From Bacteroidales bacterium (GTDB lineage: Bacteria > Bacteroidota > Bacteroidia > Bacteroidales > P3): a DNA stretch of 64,000 bases. Under the pieces are notes generated by a model. The model was not told where the DNA came from, searched no databases, and saw only the letters and a program-made list of their open reading frames with translations. Below, one piece after another: positions 9,335-19,400 of this stretch. Position numbers and translations under genes: made by a program. The stretch is taken from NCBI GenBank assembly GCA_024400665.1, contig JAKSML010000002.1:27803-91802 (forward strand), in the 5' to 3' direction. How positions within the stretch are numbered: position 1 is the first letter of the stretch; each line of letters starts with the position of its first letter.

Positions 9335-9364
9335 TTGTGTATTATTGCCATCAAGCTACATTTG
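9335..9364 (+). promoter_or_regulatory. Promoter for cassette 2
   Basis: TTG at 9335-9337 and TACATTTG at 9357-9364 with 19 bp between them, fitting the Bacteroidetes minus-33/minus-7 layout. The leader to the small gene at 9564 would be about 190 nt. Confidence 0.55.
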
Positions 9365-9534
9365 TGCTTTTGCACCACAAAAGTTTAGGAAATGCCTGTA
9401 CCATGATGAGGCGCAGCGGCCAACGCTAACCCAAAAAGGAACGGCTTTTTCTAAGACGCTGAAATCAGAATTCTGCACGGCAGGAATGCCGTAACGGATT
9501 CTAATATGTATTGAAATAATAAAATAAAATAGAA

Positions 9535-9625
9535 TAATAACAAAAAAGGAAAGAACAAGCATCATGCAACAGATCAAAAAGAAACTTTACGTCGAACCTC
9601 GCGTAAAGTCAGTCAAATTCCAAGT
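9535..9625. repeat. Right arm of the 91-bp inverted repeat
   Basis: Partner of 8795-8885. It comprises 29 bp of leader and about the first 21 codons of the small gene at 9564-9731. Identity ends sharply where the two small proteins diverge. Confidence 0.9.
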
Positions 9626-9731
9626 AGAAAGCGGTTTCCAGTGCAGTGTGGATGATTGCACCGGACAAGAAATGAAGTCCATGGTGGAGAATTATCAACT
9701 GAATACCACCGACACTGTGAGGTTCTTTTAA
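9564..9731 (+). CDS. Small cassette protein, copy 2
   Basis: A 55-residue reading frame, MQQIKKKLYVEPRVKSVKF at its start and TTDTVRFF at its end. The N-terminal 21 residues are as in the small gene at 8656-8856; the C-terminal part is different and contains two Cys (GFQCSVDDC). It is read in the same direction as, and 9 nt before, the lipoprotein gene at 9741. The conserved order small gene then lipoprotein, in three places, is the main support that it is translated. Confidence 0.72.
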   Translation: MQQIKKKLYVEPRVKSVKFQVESGFQCSVDDCTGQEMKSMVENYQLNTTDTVRFF

Positions 9732-9740
9732 TAACGTAGT

Positions 9741-12008
9741 ATGAAGAGAAATAGAGAAATGATTATGAAAAAGAAGGCTTTATGTTTAATTAGTTTGGCC
9801 ATGATAGGTCTGGCCATGACATCGTGTCAGAAAGAAGAATGGGCTGACGACACCCTCCTCTGCTCATTTGAGAACAACGATCCCAAGACGCACCTCGCCG
9901 AAGGCTCTGACCATAAATACATCACCAATAAATGGGACAACACCGATGCCCTTAACCCCGAGCAGATTATGGTGGTCTATCCGACAAATGCGCCCACTAG
10001 AAGTTCTAACGGTACAACCACTGGGGCGACCCTTAACACGACTCATGTCCCATACACGGCTATTGATGTCCGCAACGACGGAAAACAAGCCGAGTTTGGC
10101 CATGATGCCAGTACGACGGTGAATTTTAATAATATGAACACCGTACACGGCCAAGTTGAGCTGTATTATCCTGCAGCAAACTTCGTCAGCTGCACGAATA
10201 AGGTGGACGTGACCCGCAGTGGAACCTCCAACAACCGTAAGTATACTTACGCTAACTATACTACCAGTGCCAGAAGAGTCAAGCTGAACTATTACCAAAA
10301 CAAGAACAATAGCTATAGTCATGACACAAGAGACTGGCCCATGTACGGCACTGTGTCAGAGACCACTGATGGCGGCTGCCGTCTTGCTACCTTGTACAAC
10401 CTTTGCGGTGGTCTGCGTTTGCAGCTGAAGTCGGACGACCCCAATGCCGCTATCACCAAGATTACGGTGTGGACTGACAACCAGCCCTTGGTCGGTGAAT
10501 TTATCTTGAACACGACATCCTCTACCTATGAAGGGCATAACACTGGCGAGACGCATCTGAGCATTCAGACTTCACAGGCTGTTACCAGCACTGGTGCCGA
10601 CAATAGCAACAAAAACCGTATCATCTATCAGCCCGCTAATGACATCGTGGCTCTTAGCGCTACCGACTATACCGATTTCGATATCTGCATGCCAGTCGGC
10701 GACTACACCAGCCTTCACATCCGCTTTGAAGGCGTGGATGGTAAGTATTGCGTCAAAACGCTCAACCAAAGCCAGCTCAGAATCAAACGCGACGAGTTGC
10801 GCCTCATCCAATTCGACCTCGACTTCACGACTCCTGAGGGTGCAGTGTTCGCCTACTATTCCGTCTCTCCCACCAAGAGCGTCTATTTCGCCAAAGGCAA
10901 CCTGAGATATGATGGAACCAACCACACCCATGGTGGCACATGGTACTTCGCTGAACATCAGTACGACATGCTCACGAGTGTTTCTGACATAATGAACTCA
11001 AGCACTGGCGCATACGGACGCTATAGAGCTGGGGACGGACTTGTGAGACACTGGATGGATGGCGATGGTCAGGTCCACAATGGTACTACTTGGACATACG
11101 GTGCCAATCAAAACCGTGGCGGTGCACGACACACCTACTACGACAATACCAACAATAACACATGGGAGCTTTTCGGTTGGAGCAGCGGAGCACAGGACCA
11201 CTATGGCGTAGCTACTGAGCGAGGAAGTGGCTCGGGCACCGCCCAGAACGGCTACTATAACAATCAGGGTAAGGCTGGCTTCGTAGATTGGGGCACACTG
11301 CCTATCCAAAACGGCGGCAACCAGCCCTATCAGTGGCGCACCTTGGTGGGTGGCACCTATGTGCCCGGCCGCGAAAACTATGGCGAATGGGACTACTTGT
11401 TGAACTATCGTATTCGTGATGGTAAGATTGTGTATAACCTGCCTTCAGACTATCATGGCCTCAACGGCCAGACCAAAGCCAGCTGGGCTATTGTGCGTGT
11501 GAATCATGTTCCGGGCATCCTGCTCTTCTCCGACCGATTCAACTGGGCCGAGACGGGTTTGTCATCTACTTTGATTCCTCCCTACCTGAATGTGAACCCC
11601 GACAACTGGACTGACGATAATATCATCGACTATACATACGAGCAGTTTGCCGCACTGGAGCCCACTCAGCACACGGGCTGGGGCTGTACTTTCCTGCCTG
11701 CCGCTGGCTCGCGCGAGGGCTACTCCACCGAACAGGTCTGCTTCCTGCTGAGATATTGGCTGGCATCAGAACCCGACGAAACTAATGCCGCTCTCTATAT
11801 CGGCCTTAACGACCAGAGTGGCGGAGACCGCGACGATGTGCCCACCGACTCTACCCACAACCTCTACTGGGGACGTGCCGTCCGTCTGGCTATGGATGCT
11901 GTGCCTTGGGACACCCGCGGAACTGACAACCCCTGGATTGAGAAGGGCGGAAATGGCTCTAAAGGCGTTGCCACCAAGGCTAAAGCAATTCTCCGCAAGA
12001 GTTTCTAA
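9741..12008 (+). CDS. Fimbrillin-like surface lipoprotein with C-terminal paralogous domain, copy 2
   Basis: A 755-residue predicted lipoprotein with lipobox LAMTSC (Cys29). Two internal Met (positions 7 and 9) could also serve as starts. The N-terminal half shares PKTHLAEGSD and a KWDNTDALNPEQIMVVYP segment with copy 1. The C-terminal half begins YYSVSPTKSVYFAKGNLRY, contains a central FGWSSGAQD and WRTLVGG, and closes with FLPAAGSREGY, YWLASEP and WGRAVRLAMDA. These blocks occur in the same order in all three paralogues. Asn- and Tyr-rich composition suits an extracellular beta-rich protein. It is the second gene of a cassette started by the small gene at 9564, and is followed by a strong terminator hairpin. 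Confidence 0.85.
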   Translation: MKRNREMIMKKKALCLISLAMIGLAMTSCQKEEWADDTLLCSFENNDPKTHLAEGSDHKYITNKWDNTDALNPEQIMVVYPTNAPTRSSNGTTTGATLNTTHVPYTAIDVRNDGKQAEFGHDASTTVNFNNMNTVHGQVELYYPAANFVSCTNKVDVTRSGTSNNRKYTYANYTTSARRVKLNYYQNKNNSYSHDTRDWPMYGTVSETTDGGCRLATLYNLCGGLRLQLKSDDPNAAITKITVWTDNQPLVGEFILNTTSSTYEGHNTGETHLSIQTSQAVTSTGADNSNKNRIIYQPANDIVALSATDYTDFDICMPVGDYTSLHIRFEGVDGKYCVKTLNQSQLRIKRDELRLIQFDLDFTTPEGAVFAYYSVSPTKSVYFAKGNLRYDGTNHTHGGTWYFAEHQYDMLTSVSDIMNSSTGAYGRYRAGDGLVRHWMDGDGQVHNGTTWTYGANQNRGGARHTYYDNTNNNTWELFGWSSGAQDHYGVATERGSGSGTAQNGYYNNQGKAGFVDWGTLPIQNGGNQPYQWRTLVGGTYVPGRENYGEWDYLLNYRIRDGKIVYNLPSDYHGLNGQTKASWAIVRVNHVPGILLFSDRFNWAETGLSSTLIPPYLNVNPDNWTDDNIIDYTYEQFAALEPTQHTGWGCTFLPAAGSREGYSTEQVCFLLRYWLASEPDETNAALYIGLNDQSGGDRDDVPTDSTHNLYWGRAVRLAMDAVPWDTRGTDNPWIEKGGNGSKGVATKAKAILRKSF

Positions 12009-12036
12009 TTTGTGATTCCTCAACTTTATTCTATAC

Positions 12037-12070
12037 CGAAGGGGGCAGTTTGTGACTGCCCCCTTTCGTT
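12037..12070 (+). terminator. Rho-independent terminator of cassette 2
   Basis: Arms CGAAGGGGGCAGT (12037-12049) and ACTGCCCCCTTTCG (12055-12068) with loop TTGTG, followed by TTGTCTT. Confidence 0.85.
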
Positions 12071-12203
12071 GTCTTACAGAGGGGAGGTGAAGGTGTCGTG
12101 GGGGCGGTTTTGGCACTCTTTTTTCAGACAGCGGTAATTGGCTGAGGGACAGCGGTGTTGCAGTTTTTAAGATTTTTTTTCTCGCTATGTGAAAAAAAAG
12201 TCG

Positions 12204-12211
12204 TATCTTTA
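12204..12211 (+). promoter_or_regulatory. Likely minus-7 box for recJ
   Basis: TATCTTTA, preceded by an A-run and GTCG. The same arrangement (AAAAATTTCG then TATCTTTG) is seen at 33371-33386. It lies within the frame that would start at GTG 12189 and therefore argues for the ATG at 12225 as the recJ start. Confidence 0.45.
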
Positions 12212-12224
12212 CAGCCAGAAAAAA

Positions 12225-14099
12225 ATGAAAAATAAACGTTGGATATTAAGGAAAGATTATGATATAGAGGTAGTTGACAATCTTGCGGAAGCCATCGGAG
12301 TTGACAAAATTATTGCTACGTTGCTTGTGGAACGCGGCATTACGACATTTGAGGAGGCCCGACGTTTTTTCCGCCCCAGTCTGGACCAACTGCATGATCC
12401 TTTCCTGATGAAGGACATGGACCGCGCTATAGCCCGTATCAACGAAGCAGTGCGGCGTCGTGAACGCATACTGGTGTATGGCGATTACGACGTGGACGGC
12501 ACGTCTGCCGTCGCTTTGGTGTATTCGTACTTACAGTCGTTTCACCGCAATATCGATTTCTACATCCCCGACCGCGACAGCGAGGGCTACGGCATCTCGT
12601 TCCAGGGCATCAACTATGCCAAGGAGACGGGGGTGAAGCTGGTCATCGCCCTCGACTGCGGCATCAAGGCCATGGAGCAGGTGGAGTATGCCTCGCAGCA
12701 GGGCATCGACTTCATCATCGGCGACCACCATCTGCCCGACGGCGAGAACATACCGCAGGCGGTGGCAGTGCTCGACCCCAAGCGTCTGGACTGCCCCTAC
12801 CCCTACAAGGAGCTCTCGGGCTGCGGCATCGGCTTCAAGATTGTGGAGGCCCACCAGGAGCAGCGCCGAGGCGTGCGCCTCTGCGACAACCCCGAGCACC
12901 TCGACGAGCAGATGCGCCAGCGCAGGGACGACCTGCAGCTGAACCTGCTCAAGTATCTCGACCTAGTGGCGGTGAGCATTGCCTCGGACATCGTGCCCAT
13001 CATGGGCGAGAACCGCGTGCTGGCAGCCTACGGCCTGAAGGTGATCAACACCCATCCCCGCCCGGGTCTCGAAGCCATCCTGACCTACGGCAACATTGCC
13101 CGCCGTCAGGCTGCGCCTGGCCAGACAGGAGCCGATGGTATGAACGAGGCCGGAAACGGAGCCATCCGTCCCGAGGAGAAGTCGTATTTCTGCAAGGAGC
13201 TGAACATAACGGACCTCGTCTTCCTCGTGGGCCCGCGCATCAACGCGGCAGGACGCATCCGCAGCGCCTTCGACTCGGTGCGTCTGCTGCTGAGCGAAGA
13301 CCCCGCCCAGGCTGGCGAGCTGGCAGCCGAGATCAACCAGTACAACACGGAGCGCAAGGACCTGGACAGCGCCGCCACCGAGGAGGCCAAACGCCGCATA
13401 GAGTGCAACCCCGAGCTGAAGAGCCACAAGAGCATCGTGCTCTTTGACGAGAGCTGGCACAAAGGGGTGGTGGGCATCGTGGCATCGCGTCTGGTGGAGG
13501 CGTACTACAAGCCCACTATCATCTTCACCCGCAGCACGGACGACCTCATCACGGGGTCGGCACGCAGCATCAAGGAGTTCGACATCCACACCGCCCTGGA
13601 GCAGTGCAGCGACCTGCTGGAGCACTTCGGCGGCCACAAATGCGCCGCTGGCGTGTCGGTGAAGCCGGAGAACTTCGAGGCCTTCAAGGTGCGCTTCGAG
13701 GAGGTGGTGGAGCAGAACCTCAAGGTCGATAGCATGGTGCCTGAGATTGAGATTGACGCCGAGATCGACTTCGGCCAGCACATCACGCCGAAGTTCCTGC
13801 GCATCCTGAAGCAGTTCAGCCCCTTCGGCCCCGAGAACAACGTGCCGGTGTTCCTCTCGCACGACCTGGTGGATACGGGATATCCCCGCGTGGTGGGCTC
13901 GAACCACCTCAAGTTCAGCGCCATCTCGCTGATGTCGCGTTCCCGCTCCTTCCCCGCCATAGGCTTCCAGCTGGGCGAGCACTACGCCCGCGTGAAGAAA
14001 GGCGACAGCTTCTCGCTCTGCTTCACCCTCGAAGAGAACTACTGGAACGGCCGCACCGACATCCAGCTGAACGTGAAAGACTTACGCTTTGAAGAATAA
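12225..14099 (+). CDS. recJ: Single-stranded-DNA-specific exonuclease RecJ
   Basis: RecJ degrades single-stranded DNA 5' to 3' in recombination and mismatch repair. With ATG 12225 the protein has 624 residues, normal for the family. DHH phosphoesterase motifs are complete: DYDVDG with Asp87, Asp89 and Asp91, then ALDCGI, then IGDHHLPDG. The DHHA1 region has the FGGHKCAAG motif, and a C-terminal OB-like region follows (NHLKFSAIS onward). GTG 12189 would add 12 Lys- and Ser-rich residues, but a promoter box overlaps that stretch. An AT-rich repeat copy begins right at the stop codon. The intact motifs leave little doubt. Confidence 0.95.
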   Translation: MKNKRWILRKDYDIEVVDNLAEAIGVDKIIATLLVERGITTFEEARRFFRPSLDQLHDPFLMKDMDRAIARINEAVRRRERILVYGDYDVDGTSAVALVYSYLQSFHRNIDFYIPDRDSEGYGISFQGINYAKETGVKLVIALDCGIKAMEQVEYASQQGIDFIIGDHHLPDGENIPQAVAVLDPKRLDCPYPYKELSGCGIGFKIVEAHQEQRRGVRLCDNPEHLDEQMRQRRDDLQLNLLKYLDLVAVSIASDIVPIMGENRVLAAYGLKVINTHPRPGLEAILTYGNIARRQAAPGQTGADGMNEAGNGAIRPEEKSYFCKELNITDLVFLVGPRINAAGRIRSAFDSVRLLLSEDPAQAGELAAEINQYNTERKDLDSAATEEAKRRIECNPELKSHKSIVLFDESWHKGVVGIVASRLVEAYYKPTIIFTRSTDDLITGSARSIKEFDIHTALEQCSDLLEHFGGHKCAAGVSVKPENFEAFKVRFEEVVEQNLKVDSMVPEIEIDAEIDFGQHITPKFLRILKQFSPFGPENNVPVFLSHDLVDTGYPRVVGSNHLKFSAISLMSRSRSFPAIGFQLGEHYARVKKGDSFSLCFTLEENYWNGRTDIQLNVKDLRFEE

Positions 14100-14176
14100 T
14101 TGAGAATTGAAAATTGAGAATTGAGAATTGGGCGGGAGCCGTTTTTAGAGCACCCCCCAAATCTCCAAATCTTATA
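14098..14176. repeat. Composite of repeat families A and B
   Basis: Starts with tandem AATTGAGAATTGAA-like units, then the core GGGCGGGAGCCG, then a short family B fragment CCAAATCTCCAAATC. It bridges recJ and ettA. Confidence 0.7.
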
Positions 14177-14197
14177 ACCCAATATACAGTAAACATT

Positions 14198-15865
14198 ATG
14201 GCAGATGACAAAAAGATTATATTCTCGATGGTGGGTGTGGGCAAATTGATACCCCCCAGCCGTCAGATTTTGAAAGACATATACCTCTCGTTCTACTATG
14301 GTGCCAAGATTGGCATCATCGGCCTCAACGGCTCGGGCAAATCCTCGCTGCTGAAGATTATCGCCGGCGTGGATAAGGACTACCAAGGCGAGGTGGTCTT
14401 CGCCCCCGGCTACAGCGTGGGCTACCTGGAGCAGGAGCCTAAGCTGGAGAACGGCAAGACGGTGAAGGAGGTGGTGCAGGAGGCTGTGCAGCCTATCGTG
14501 GATGCCCTCAAGGAATATGAGGAGGTGAACAACGCCTTTGCCGAGCCCGACGCCGACTTTGACAAGCTCTGCGAACGCCAAGGCGAGCTGACCGAGCTGC
14601 TGGACCAGTATGACGCTTGGAACCTCGACAGCCGTCTGGAGCGCGCCATGGACGCCCTCCGCTGTCCCGAAGAGGACCAGCTGGTGGAGAACCTCAGCGG
14701 CGGCGAACGCCGTCGCGTGGCGCTGTGCCGTCTGCTGCTGCAAGAGCCCGACATCCTCCTCCTCGACGAGCCTACCAACCACCTCGACGCCGAGAGCATC
14801 GAATGGCTGGAGATGCACCTCAGACAGTATAAGGGCACCGTCATCGCCGTGACACACGACCGCTACTTCCTCGACAATGTGGCTGGCTGGATACTGGAGC
14901 TGGACCGCGGCGAAGGCATACCCTGGCAGGGCAACTACAGCAGCTGGCTCGACCAGAAGACGCAGCGCCTGGCTATGGAAGAGAAGCAGGAGAGCAAGCG
15001 TCGCAAGACCTTGCAAAGAGAGCTGGAATGGGTGCGCATGGCACCCAAGGCCCGCCATGCCAAGGGCAAGGCCCGTCTGGCAGCCTACGACCGCATGATG
15101 AACGAGGATGTGAAGGAGAAGGAGCAGAACCTCGAAATATTCATTCCCAACGGTCCCCGTCTGGGCAACAAGGTGCTCGAAGTGGAGGGGGTGAGCAAAG
15201 CTTTTGGTGACAAGCTGCTCTACGAGAACCTCACCTTCAACCTGCCGCCCGCCGGCATCGTGGGCGTGATAGGCCCCAACGGCTGCGGCAAGACGACGCT
15301 CTTCCGCCTCATCATGGGACTAGAGAAGCCCGACACAGGCACCTTCACGGTTGGCGAGACTGTCAAGATAGGCTATGTGGATCAGCAGCATGTGCAGATT
15401 GACCCCGAGAAAAGCGTCTATGACGTGGTGAGCGAAGGCAACGAGCTTATCCAGATGGGCGGCCGCATGGTGAATGCCCGCGCCTATATCTCGCGCTTCA
15501 ACTTCACCGGCACAGACCAAAGCAAGAAGGCCGGCGTGCTCAGCGGCGGCGAACGCAACCGCCTGCACCTCGCCCTGACACTCAAGAGCGAGGCCAACGT
15601 GCTGCTCCTCGACGAGCCCACCAATGACATCGACGTGAACACGATGCGTGCCTTGGAGGAAGGCTTGGAGAACTTTGCCGGCTGTGCCGTGGTCATCAGC
15701 CACGACCGCTGGTTCCTCGACCGCATCTGCACCCACATCCTCGCCTTTGAAGGCGACTCGCAGGTCTATTTCTTCGAAGGCTCCTACAGCGAATATGAGG
15801 AGAACCGCAAGAAGCGCCTCGGCGACGACACCCCCCACCGCATCCACTATAAGAAGCTACAGTAG
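14198..15865 (+). CDS. ettA: ABC-F translation factor EttA
   Basis: EttA is a soluble ABC-F ATPase that binds the ribosomal E site and gates the first steps of elongation according to energy charge. The 555-residue protein has two ABC domains. Walker A motifs are GLNGSGKSS (Gly42 to Ser50) and GPNGCGKTT (from Gly359). Signature [11 protein letters not shown] with LLLDEPTNHLDAES and LSGGERNRLHL with LLLDEPTNDIDVN follow. An arm/linker rich in charged residues (KQESKRRKTLQRELEWVRM) lies between the domains, as in EttA. There is no membrane domain. The start at 14198 (MADDKKIIFSMVGVGK) fits EttA; the frame is open further upstream but only through repeat DNA. Confidence 0.94.
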   Translation: MADDKKIIFSMVGVGKLIPPSRQILKDIYLSFYYGAKIGIIGLNGSGKSSLLKIIAGVDKDYQGEVVFAPGYSVGYLEQEPKLENGKTVKEVVQEAVQPIVDALKEYEEVNNAFAEPDADFDKLCERQGELTELLDQYDAWNLDSRLERAMDALRCPEEDQLVENLSGGERRRVALCRLLLQEPDILLLDEPTNHLDAESIEWLEMHLRQYKGTVIAVTHDRYFLDNVAGWILELDRGEGIPWQGNYSSWLDQKTQRLAMEEKQESKRRKTLQRELEWVRMAPKARHAKGKARLAAYDRMMNEDVKEKEQNLEIFIPNGPRLGNKVLEVEGVSKAFGDKLLYENLTFNLPPAGIVGVIGPNGCGKTTLFRLIMGLEKPDTGTFTVGETVKIGYVDQQHVQIDPEKSVYDVVSEGNELIQMGGRMVNARAYISRFNFTGTDQSKKAGVLSGGERNRLHLALTLKSEANVLLLDEPTNDIDVNTMRALEEGLENFAGCAVVISHDRWFLDRICTHILAFEGDSQVYFFEGSYSEYEENRKKRLGDDTPHRIHYKKLQ

Positions 15866-15867
15866 TG

Positions 15868-15972
15868 TATTGAGAATTAGGCTGACGCGGTCATTGTATT
15901 GTCAATTCGCCATTCACTAACTCAGATGCTCAGAGTCTGACAATCTGAACATCTCGTCATCTGAAAGCCCTT
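15868..15972. repeat. Repeat modules between ettA and the next gene
   Basis: Contains ATTGAGAATTAGGCTGACG, the GTATTGTCAATTCGCC module also seen near 49965-49990, and an array ATGCTCAGAGTCTGACAATC followed by GAACATCTCGTCATCTGAA. The last module resembles the sequence inserted in recQ (49217-49369). Confidence 0.6.
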
Positions 15973-16004
15973 TTTATAAATAATACCTATATAATATAGA
16001 TGCC

Positions 16005-16442
16005 ATGAAATCATTCCTCGGAATAATGCTCTGCTTGATGCCTGTACTACTCTTTGCCCAAGAAGGCATAACGCAAGGAGACTACTCTTACGCGATACGC
16101 AACGAGGCTGGACAAGTCATCACCTCTCATCATCCCGTTTTCGACAGCCACAACCGAAGAACGGTGGAGATTATCTACTCATACGATGAGAGCGGTGTCG
16201 TGTATGAGCGCACGCTGTGCAGCTTCGACAAGCAGGGGCGCGAAATCAGGAGGGAGACCTACACCGTCGATGAGTACCCGCTTTTTGTACAAGAGACAAA
16301 ATATGACGCCCAGGGCCGCAAGACCAAGCTGACGCAGACCAGCTATAACGAGGATGGCACGACACAGACCGACAGCTTTGTCTATAAATATAAGGGAGAC
16401 GTCTGCCGCACGTTTCTCAACAGAAAGGAGATGACGCTATGA
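16005..16442 (+). CDS. Small secreted protein of unknown function
   Basis: A 145-residue protein with a clear signal peptide (MKSFLGIMLCLMPVLLFAQ, cleavage after FAQ likely). The mature part has repeating short strands of the kind YSYDESGVVYER, CSFDKQGREIRR and TKYDAQGRKTKL, which look like YD/RHS-type beta repeats as found in many Bacteroidetes periplasmic or surface proteins. Its end overlaps the start of dnaE by 4 bp (ATGA), so the two are likely cotranscribed and translationally coupled, an odd pairing for a replication gene. Not recognised as a named family. Confidence 0.72.
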   Translation: MKSFLGIMLCLMPVLLFAQEGITQGDYSYAIRNEAGQVITSHHPVFDSHNRRTVEIIYSYDESGVVYERTLCSFDKQGREIRRETYTVDEYPLFVQETKYDAQGRKTKLTQTSYNEDGTTQTDSFVYKYKGDVCRTFLNRKEMTL

Positions 16443-19400
16443 ACTTCACCCACCTGCACGTCCACTCGCACTATTCCATGCTCGACGGCATGTCGAAAGT
16501 GCCCGACCTCGTCAAAAAAGCGAAGAAGAACGGCATGTATGCCATGGCCCTCACAGACCACGGCAACATGTTCGGCATCAAGGACTTCTTCGACACCGTC
16601 AACAAAGAGAACGGCAAGGTAGAGGATGCCATCAAAGCCCAGGAAGCCATCATACAAAAAGAGGACTCGACCCCCGAAGCCAAAGCTGCAGCAGAGGCCC
16701 AGATAGCCGAATTGAAGGGGCAGTTTTTCAAGCCCATCTTTGGCACAGAGGCCTACTGCGCCCGCCGCACGCTCCACGACAAGGACAAGAACGTCAAAGC
16801 GATAGACCCCGAGACCGGCCGCGAGCATATTGTAGATAGCAGCGGCTGGCACCTAATACTCCTGGCCAAGAACAAGGAGGGATACAAATCGCTCTGCAAG
16901 CTGGCCTCGATAGCCTATACCGACGGCTTCTACAACCGCCCGCGTATAGACCACGACGTCCTCAAGCAGTATCACGAAGGACTGATAGTATGCTCGGCAT
17001 GCCTCGGCGGCGAGATACCGCAGCTCATCATGGGCGGCAAAATCGAAGAGGCCGAGAAAGCCGTCCTCTGGTTCAAAGAGGTGTTCGGCGACGACTACTA
17101 TATCGAGCTACAGCGACACAAGACCGACAAGCCCAACGCCAACTACGAGACCTTCGAGGCACAGGAGCGCGTCAACCCCGTCCTGATAGAGCTGGCACGC
17201 AAGCACAACATCAAGATTATCGCCACCAACGATGTCCACTTTGTGGAAGAGAAGCACGGCGAGGCCCACGACCACCTCATCTGCCTCTCCACGCAGAAAG
17301 ACTACAGCGACCCCAACCGCATGCACTACACTAAGCAGGAATGGCTCAAGAGCCCCGAAGAGATGGCAGCCATCTTCTCCGACATTCCTGAAGCGTTGGA
17401 GAACACCATGGAGATTGCCAACAAGGTGGAGACATACAGCATCAACTCCGACCCCATTATGCCGATGTTCGACATTCCCGAGTCGTTTGGCAGCGAGGCC
17501 GAATACCGCAGCCGCATCACAGAGAAGGAGCTCTTCGACGAGTTCACCCAGAACGAGAAGCACGAGGTGGTCCTTTCGCAAAAGGATGCTGAAAAGAAGA
17601 TAAAAAAGCTGGGCGGCTACGACAAACTCTACCGCATCAAATTCGAGGCCGACTACCTTGAGCAGCAGGTGTGGGCTGGCGCCCACAAGCGCTATGGCGA
17701 GACCCTCACCGAAGTGCAGATAGAACGCATCACCTTCGAGCTCCACACCATCAAGACGATGGGCTTCCCCGGCTACTTCCTCATCGTGGCCGACTATATC
17801 CGCGGCGCCCGCGAAGAGCTGGGCGTAAGCGTCGGCCCCGGCCGTGGCTCGGCAGCAGGAAGCGTGGTAGCCTACTGCCTATGGATCACAGATATAGACC
17901 CGCTCAAATACGACCTTCTGTTTGAGCGTTTCCTCAACCCCGACCGTATCTCGCTGCCCGATATCGATGTCGATTTCGACGATGCCGGACGCGGACGCGT
18001 GCTGGACTGGATTACCGAGAAATACGGCAAAGAAAAGGTGGCGCACATCATCACCTACGGCACCATGGCCACCAAGATGGCCATCTCCGACATCGGCCGC
18101 GTGGAAAAGATTCCGCTTTCGGAAGTCAACAGACTCAAGTCCTATATCCCCGACAAGAGTTTCCCCGACAATGTCAAAAATGAGAAAGGCGAGGCGCCCA
18201 AGGTCAACCTCCCGAACTGCTACAAATACATCCCCGAGCTGAATGAGATTATGAGCAGCACGTCGGAGGAGACCGAGGAGCTGCGCAACATGCTCACCTA
18301 TGCCGAAGAGCTGGAAGACACCAACCGACAGACAGGCATCCATGCCTGCGGCGTCATCATCGGTGCCGACGACCTCACCAAGTTCGCCCCCGTCTGCACC
18401 ATCTATGATAAAGAGTCGCAGCAGGACGTCCTCGTCACCCAGTACGACGGCCATGTCGTCGAGACTGTCGGCCTCATCAAGATGGACTTCCTCGGCCTCA
18501 AGAACCTCACCATCATCAAGAATGCCATCAGGATGATCCAGAAGAACCACGGCGTCGATATCGACATCAACACCATCCCCATCGACGACGAGCTGACATA
18601 CAAGCTCTATTGCGAGGGCAACACCGTGGGCACCTTCCAGTTTGAGTCGGCCGGAATGCAGAAATACTTGCGCGAGCTAGAGCCGCATGTCTTCGAGGAC
18701 CTCATCGCTATGAATGCCCTCTACCGTCCTGGTCCTATGGACTACATCCCCGACTTCATCGACCGCAAGCAGGGTCGCAAGCCTATCGAGTACGATATCC
18801 CCTGCATGGAGATGTACCTCAAAGACACCTACGGCATCACCGTCTATCAAGAGCAGGTCATGCTCTTGTCGCGTCTGCTGGCAGGCTTCACCCGCGGCCA
18901 GAGCGACACACTCCGTAAGGCCATGGGCAAGAAGCAGAAGGATAAGATGAAAGAACTGGAAGAGCTCTTCTATGCTGGCGGCGAAAAGAACGGACACCCT
19001 AAAGACAAACTCCAAAAGATATGGGCCGACTGGACAAAGTTTGCCTCATACGCCTTCAACAAATCCCATGCCACCTGCTACTCCTGGGTTTCCTACCAGA
19101 CCGCATACCTCAAGGCCCACTATCCAGCCGAATATATGGCTGCCGTCCTGACCAGTGCGCAGAACGACATCACACGCGTCACCGAGCTCATGGACGACTG
19201 CCGTCGCAACAACATCGACATCCTCGCGCCCTCGGTCAACGAGTCCGAGCTGGACTTCTCTGTCAACCCTGAAGGACAGATTCGTTTTGGTCTCCAAGCC
19301 ATCAGCGGCATGGGCGAGGCTGCCGCCACAGCCATCATCACTGAGCGCGAGGCCAACGGTCCCTATACCGACATCTTCGACTTCCTCGACCGCGTCAACC

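Larger units (their letters stand above)
8857..9563. promoter_or_regulatory. Divergent promoter region flanked by inverted repeats
   Basis: A 707-bp gap between two divergent cassettes. It holds an inner inverted pair, 9027-9044 and 9367-9384 (CTTTTGCACCACAAAAGT and its complement). Bacteroidetes-type minus-7 boxes face outward: TACATTTG at 9357-9364 on the plus strand and TACTTTTG at 9046-9039 on the minus strand. A palindrome ACGACACTTCTGTCGT lies at about 8920-8935. No coding region is supported. Confidence 0.65.
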
